Positions 59,523 to 64,000 of a DNA stretch of 64,000 nucleotides are shown here, in pieces. Position 1 is the first letter of the stretch. Every line of letters starts with the position of its first letter. Under the pieces are notes generated by a model. That model saw only the letters and a program-made list of their open reading frames with translations, searched no databases and was not told the DNA's origin. Location of the stretch: contig NW_004624781.1 in the NCBI RefSeq assembly GCF_000247695.1, positions 7,179,521 through 7,243,520 of the forward strand. Reading direction: 5' to 3'. The position numbers were made by a program, and so were the translations under genes. Origin of the DNA: Heterocephalus glaber. Taxonomy: Eukaryota > Chordata > Mammalia > Rodentia > Bathyergidae.

Positions 59523-59599
59523 AGAACATCAAAGTAGCTGTATCATTAAAGACTTTGAATTAGTAGTCAAAGATTTTTTCCTGCAACGCCCCCCACCCC

Positions 59600-59692
59600 A
59601 GGCCGGGGATTTAGCTCAGTGGTGCCTCTGCCTGCCTCCCAAGCGCAAGGTCCTGAGTTCGATTCCGGTACCAAACAAACAAAAAAACCCCC
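59600..59692 (+). repeat. ID-like SINE
   Basis: GGCCGGGGATTTAGCTCAGT, CCAAGCGCAAGGTCCTGAG, GATTCCGGTACC. Confidence 0.92.
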
Positions 59693-59926
59693 AAATCCCC
59701 CTGGGCTTGTTGGCTTCTGTGCTGAGTCTGCCAGTCACAGAAGGAATAAGTGATTTCACATTTGTACAAATTCTTCCAAAGTATTGAAAAAGAGACTGGC
59801 ATGACCTTGATGCTAAATCTGAGAAGGTTGATACAAGAAAAGAAAATTGGAGACTGATGTCATTCATGAGTATAAATGCAAAAATTCTTTTCAAAATATT
59901 ACAGTGGGATCTAAAATCAATGAGTA

Positions 59927-60403
59927 TGGGCCGGCAATTTAGCTCAGTGGTTTTGCTGCCTGCCTTGCAAGTGCAAGGACCCGAGTTCAATCCCTGGTAC
60001 CAAAAAAAAAAAAAAAAAAAAAGAAATAAAATTAAAAAGCTTCTTTTAAAAATATAGACACTAGGGCCAGGGATTTAGCTCAGTGGTTCTGCCGCGTGCC
60101 TCGCAAGTGTAAGGTCCTGAGTTCGATCCCCGGTACCAAAAAAATAAATATATATATATTTTTTTGGTACCGGGGATCGAACTCAGGTCCTTCTACTTGC
60201 GAGGCAGGTGGCAGAACCACTGAGCTAGATCCCCGGCCCTCAGGAGCAGTTTTGAAAAGATTGTCCTTCCCCCCGGTACCAAAAAAATAAATATATATAT
60301 ATTTTTTTGGTACCGGGGATCGAACTCAGGTCCTTCTACTTGCGAGGCAGGCAGTGGAACCACTGAGCTAAATCCCTGGCCCAAAAAATAAATAAATAAA
60401 AAT
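59927..60403. repeat. Nested SINE cluster within one target duplication
   Basis: A 477-base composite bracketed by 14-bp AAAATCAATGAGTA (59913-59926 and 60404-60417). It holds + ID SINEs at about 59928-60035 and 60064-60157 and - ID SINEs at about 60158-60239 and 60295-60381. The palindromic junction is present twice, 144 bases apart. Confidence 0.85.
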
Positions 60404-60433
60404 AAAATCAATGAGTAAAAAAATGGTAATTCC

Positions 60434-60598
60434 ATAGCCAGGTGTGATGATGCACAACTGTGATCCCAGCACTTTGGGAGCGTGAGGCAGGAGGATTGCA
60501 AGTTCAAGTCCCGCCTGGGCAATTTATCAAGACTCTGTCTCAGAAAAGGGCTGGGGATGTAGCTCAGAGCAAAGGCCCTGGAAACAAAAAAGGGGTGG
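60434..60598 (+). repeat. Dimeric B1+ID SINE
   Basis: GCCAGGTGTGATGATGCACA, GATCCCAGCACTTTGGGAGC, then GGGCTGGGGATGTAGCTCAG. Confidence 0.85.
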
Positions 60599-60601
60599 GG
60601 A

Positions 60602-60740
60602 TAATTTCTTTTGACCAAGTTGTATTTATTCCAGGAATGCAAAATTAGTGCAACATTAGGAAGTCACTTAATGTCATGAACCCCATCAACAAATGAGATG
60701 TTCGGTGTCAACAGATGTTCAGCATCATCTCTAATATCAC
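60602..60740 (+). mobile_element. L1 ORF2 fragment
   Basis: TTTTGACCAAGTTGTATTTA, TTCCAGGAATGCAAAATTAG and GAACCCCATCAACAAATGAG are ORF2 on the + strand. Confidence 0.8.
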
Positions 60741-61579
60741 CAGTGTGGGGTTCTGTCTTTGCTATTATTCCTAGGAGGTTGAGGGGCAAACAGAGGCTGA
60801 GCCTCCTGGGCCCACCTGGTGCAGTCTAGCCCTGTACTGAGGATGCCTCAGTCCTGGACCCCCAGGCCTCTCAGGGTCCCAGAAGTTGACATCAGGAAGT
60901 TAAGCTGACTAACCTCCTGTATGGCTTGTCCTACAAGCTCTGATAATTGGCGTAGGGAGTTGATAATATCAGAAGCTGGGGACAAAACTTCCTTCAGTTT
61001 TGGCAACAGATATTTATGGAGCTGCTATGACAGCCCAGCTGCTGAGGATGGAGAGTTAAAGACCACATAGAGGTGACAAGAGGGCTGAGCTCATTGGGAG
61101 TGGGTTGTGAGCCACTACCTCTACCAACCTCTTGCCTTGATGTTTAGATTTTTTACCCTCTGGGAGGGGAGGGCATTGGTGATGTTCTGAAAGTGCACTT
61201 CTGAAAGACCCCTGTGGTGGTGATATAGGGGGAAGAGATGTAACTCCCAAACCTACTAGATATCCAAACGCGAGTGTGTTCTCTAAAATCCAACAATGAA
61301 TTCTAGGAACAACAGAGGTTAAGAGTAGGAAAAATTTATTGAGAGAAAGAAAGCTTCTGTCTAAGATAGACAGAAGGGGGACTGGAAAGTTTGTTGCCCG
61401 CCCACCTCACTTTTCAAAGATGTTTTATACAGCAAAGCCATGTGGTGAGGTGGGTATAAAGTGGGACAAAACTAGAAAACACCCAATGGTGGTCATGCAG
61501 TGGGACAAAACCATGACCAACCAAGAAGATTACAAGTACAGTCACCCAGGTAATATTGATTAAATGGGGATCAAATGGG

Positions 61580-61668
61580 GCCGGGGATTTAGCTTAGTGG
61601 TTTTGCTGCCTGCTGTGCAAGCGCAAGGACCCGAGTTCAATCCCTGGTACCAAAAAAAAAAAAAAAAA
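61580..61668 (+). repeat. ID-like SINE nested in LTR
   Basis: Bracketed by 16-bp ATGGGGATCAAATGGG. GCCGGGGATTTAGCTTAGTG to CAATCCCTGGTACC plus A-tail. Confidence 0.94.
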
Positions 61669-61716
61669 ATGGGGATCAAATGGGAAAACAAGTCACATAC
61701 AAGGAATTTTCCATTT

Positions 61717-61805
61717 ATATATTTATTTTGGTACCAGGGATTGAACTCGGAACCTGGTGCTTGTGAGGCAGGCGCCTGAACCACTGAGCTAAATCCTGGG
61801 CCCCT
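61717..61805 (-). repeat. ID-like SINE nested in LTR
   Basis: Bracketed by 13-bp GAATTTTCCATTT. GGTACCAGGGATTGAACTCG to CTGAGCTAAATCCTGGGCCC. Confidence 0.94.
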
Positions 61806-62310
61806 GAATTTTCCATTTAGAATATCAATCACTGGTGTCTATCCCCAGCAGAAGTAGTGCCTCCTCTTTTTATAATGCTAACCAATGAATGTTCCTCAGT
61901 TCTCCATGTTGGCTCCTGGAGTGCTGGCACCTTAAGGGAAGCCCTAACTGCCTATAAGATATTTAATTAACTTAACTATCTATCGACAATAGTGGCAGAG
62001 TAGGAGGGTGCTGTTCAGGAGTAGATGGAGGTGAGAGATTGGGGTTGGGGAGATCAAACTCACCGATGATGACGCCCCACAAGGAGGTTGATTTTTACCT
62101 TCAAGTGGACTAGAATGCTCAACATATTTGCTTCCTGCCCAAGGTCTTTGTGGCATACCAAATTGGCTTTATTTGATGAATATGGCCTACATACACAGGG
62201 AACTGAGGAATTCTTTTGATTTGTTCATGCTATATCAACATTTCTTTAATGCAGAATATTTATTGGTACATTTTAGGCATTCAACATTTATTTTTAATTA
62301 TACAAGTCAT

Positions 62311-62396
62311 AGGTCTGGGGATTTAGCTCAGTGGTTCCTCCACCTGCCTCCACAAGTGCAAGGTCCCAAGTTCGATCCCCCATGCCAAAAAAAAAC
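62311..62396 (+). repeat. ID-like SINE
   Basis: Bracketed by TATACAAGTCAT. GTCTGGGGATTTAGCTCAGT to TCGATCCCCCATGCC. Confidence 0.93.
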
Positions 62397-62459
62397 TATA
62401 CAAGTCATGTTGAATAGTATTGTTATAAGAAAGCCAAGATAGCAGTAAGGTAAAAGTGC

Positions 62460-62612
62460 CCCTGATGGTTGGGCATGTAATCCCAGCTATTCAGGAGGCT
62501 GAGGCAGGAAGATCACCAGTTTGAGGCCAACTTGAGTGACTTAGGGAGACCCTGTCTCAAAATAAAGTGAAAAAGCCTGGGAATGTAACTAGTGGTAGCC
62601 ATTGATAGAGCT
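62460..62612 (+). repeat. Dimeric B1+ID SINE
   Basis: GGGCATGTAATCCCAGCTAT, GACCCTGTCTCAAAATAAAG, then CCTGGGAATGTAACTAGTGG. Confidence 0.82.
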
Positions 62613-63007
62613 CACCCCATCTCACAACTCTCTCAAAGGTACCAGTTGCTGTCAGTTTGGGGCATCCCCTTCCCTTGTACCCATAAACCCCTGGGAGACC
62701 ATCAGAGCTCTCGTAGTCCCAAACAGCCCCCTCCTTTATAGGGACAAGTCACCCTGCACATGGGACTCGTTGTGCCAGTCCCAGTCAGTCACCCGTTCTC
62801 TTGAGGGCTGCTGGAGGAACACAGGCAGATTCTAACCATCTAGTCTGGTGTCGCATTTCCTGTTGGGAGAACTGCCCAGGCTGCAGATTCTTGGCTGCCT
62901 GTGGCCATGGCTGTAATTAGCAGTTTCCCAGAGAAGGCTGCTCACCCGGTGGGGACACCACCTCTGGGGAGTGCTCATTTTAGTTTTCATTTGTTCTGTT
63001 CTGTTCC

Positions 63008-63090
63008 TTTTGCGGTACTAGGGATTGAACCCAGAGGCTTGTGCATGCGAGGGAAGTGATGTGCCTTTGAGTTATATCCCCGGTCCATCC
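63008..63090 (-). repeat. Old-type ID SINE
   Basis: GCGGTACTAGGGATTGAACC, GAGTTATATCCCCGGTCC. Confidence 0.8.
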
Positions 63091-63117
63091 ATCTGTCCAT
63101 TCTCCCTTCCTTCTTTT

Positions 63118-63835
63118 CTTTCTTTTTTTTTTTTTTGCTTAAATTCTTTTATTGGTGCATTCTAGGTATACAGTACATGTACATTTATCATTGGGTGTTT
63201 GTACCTGTACATGATGTATCTTGGTTCTTATTTTTTCCCCATTACCTGTGCTCCCTCCCCCCTTCCCTATTTACAAAGACTTTGTTTCCATTTTTTCCTT
63301 TTCTTATAATTTTTCCTTTCCCTTCTTTCCTTTCCCCTTTCCCTCCCACTTTCCCTACCCCTTTGGACCTTTTCTTCCTATTTCAAATTATCAATTATTT
63401 GTTTTAATCATTTTAATCCTTATTTACACTTTCAGTTTTTCACACCAGAGAAACTATTCAGTATTCACACAAGTGTGTCCTATTTATTTCACTTAAGAGT
63501 ATGGCCTCAATGTGCATCCATTTAGCTATAAATAAATGACTCTAGTTTTTCGTTCTTTATGGCTGAGTAGTACTCCATTTTATTAAAAAACCCCACATCT
63601 TCTTTATCCAGTTTCTAGCTGATAGGCAATTGGGTTGCTTCCAAGTTTTAGCTATTACAAATTGTGCTGCTATGAACATGGGTGCACATATATCTCTGTG
63701 GTATGATTCTTTTAGTTCTTTTGGGAAGATCCCCAGCAGGGGAATAGCTGGGTCAAATGGGACCTCTAGTCCTGTTCTTTGAGGTGTCTCCATACTGACT
63801 TCCACAGTGGTTTCACCAGTCTCCATCTTTTCTTT
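63118..63835 (-). mobile_element. L1 3' end, 5'-truncated
   Basis: T-run tail, 3' UTR, and the end of ORF2 on the - strand. Translation shows the reverse-transcriptase protein's C-terminal part (PFDPAIPLLGIFPKE, APMFIAAQFVIAKTWKQP, WIKKMW), broken by frameshifts. It does not encode a working protein. Confidence 0.9.
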
Positions 63836-63990
63836 CATACTGGGGATTTGAACCCAGAGCCACATCCCCACCCTATTTTTATTTTTTACTTTGAAACAGG
63901 GTCTCTTTAAATTGCCCAGGCGGGACTAGAACTTGTGTTTCTCTTGCCTTAGCCTTCTAGAGTGCTGGGATTATAGGCGTGGGGCATTTT
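63836..63990 (-). repeat. Dimeric B1+ID SINE
   Basis: ATACTGGGGATTTGAACCCA (ID), then TTTGAAACAGGGTCTCTTTA to GATTATAGGCGTGG (B1). Confidence 0.82.
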
Positions 63991-64000
63991 GCTCTGTTAG

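Larger units (their letters stand above)
61277..62103 (-). mobile_element. Probable solo LTR with two nested SINEs
   Basis: TG...CA ends (TGTTCTC, ACCTTCA) bracketed by AGTG (61273, 62104). AATAAA on the - strand near 61330. The - strand start TGAAGG resembles TGAAGC of the LTR at 52.1-52.5 kb. Borders chosen by this match, so moderate certainty. Confidence 0.5.
58621..64000 (+). other. PARP16: PARP16 intron 1 (partial)
   Basis: Begins at the GTGAGT donor after the first exon. No further PARP16 exon is recognisable before the window ends. The stretches 58625-58870, 59020-59230 and 62620-63005 show nothing recognisable; the rest is mostly repeats. Confidence 0.7.

Noticed and set aside
63557..63871. 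104-codon - strand frame as a gene
   Set aside because: It is a frameshifted remnant of L1 ORF2.

Overview
The window is mammalian nuclear DNA and almost certainly from a rodent. Its commonest interspersed repeat is a tRNA-derived ID-like SINE: a TTAGCTCAGTGG A box, a GTTCGATCCC B box and a GGTACC end before the A-tail. Monomeric B1 elements and dimeric B1+ID elements are also present. The GGTACC-ending ID type, beside older ID copies ending in CCCAGCAC or CCCAGTAC, makes me favour a hystricomorph rodent (mole-rat or guinea-pig group). That placement below the level of rodent is inference.

There are two protein-coding genes, both on the + strand, plus a U5 snRNA locus between them on the - strand. 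(1) IGDCC3 (PUNC), a DCC-subfamily neuronal Ig/fibronectin receptor: bases 1-21692 are intronic, and the last twelve coding exons lie at 21693-27890. They encode Ig domains 2-4, two FN3 domains, a transmembrane helix and the cytoplasmic tail. A 3' UTR with a 455-base assembly gap ends near an AATAAA at 29551. The signal-peptide and Ig1 exons are not here and should lie upstream. (2) PARP16, an ER-anchored mono-ADP-ribosyltransferase: only its CpG-island promoter and first coding exon (58407-58580) are present. (3) Between them on the - strand are two U5 spliceosomal snRNA sequences. The one at 41390-41508 is intact, with a full Pol II snRNA promoter. The one at 47326-47442 is diverged, with changes in loop 1 and stem 1. 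The order IGDCC3 - U5 - U5 - PARP16, with the snRNAs antisense to the genes, agrees with what I remember of human 15q22.31 (RNU5A-1 and RNU5B-1).

Layout: 1-21.7 kb is IGDCC3 intron, with scattered SINEs, MIRs, two L1 remnants, an intronic CpG island near 9.1-9.8 kb and several repeat-free blocks that look like conserved non-coding elements. 21.7-29.6 kb is the compact GC-rich 3' half of IGDCC3. 29.6-40 kb is intergenic, with an AT-rich element candidate at 35.1-35.5 kb. 40-50 kb holds the U5 locus. 50-57 kb and 59-64 kb are very rich in nested SINEs, L1 pieces and solo LTRs. 57.9-58.6 kb is the PARP16 promoter island.

I see no previously undescribed coding system. The parts most worth a second look are the intact/diverged U5 pair, four LTR insertions with short target-site duplications (one carrying an assembly gap), a tailless SINE with a 15-bp duplication, a nested palindromic SINE cluster, and the unannotated conserved-looking intronic and intergenic blocks.
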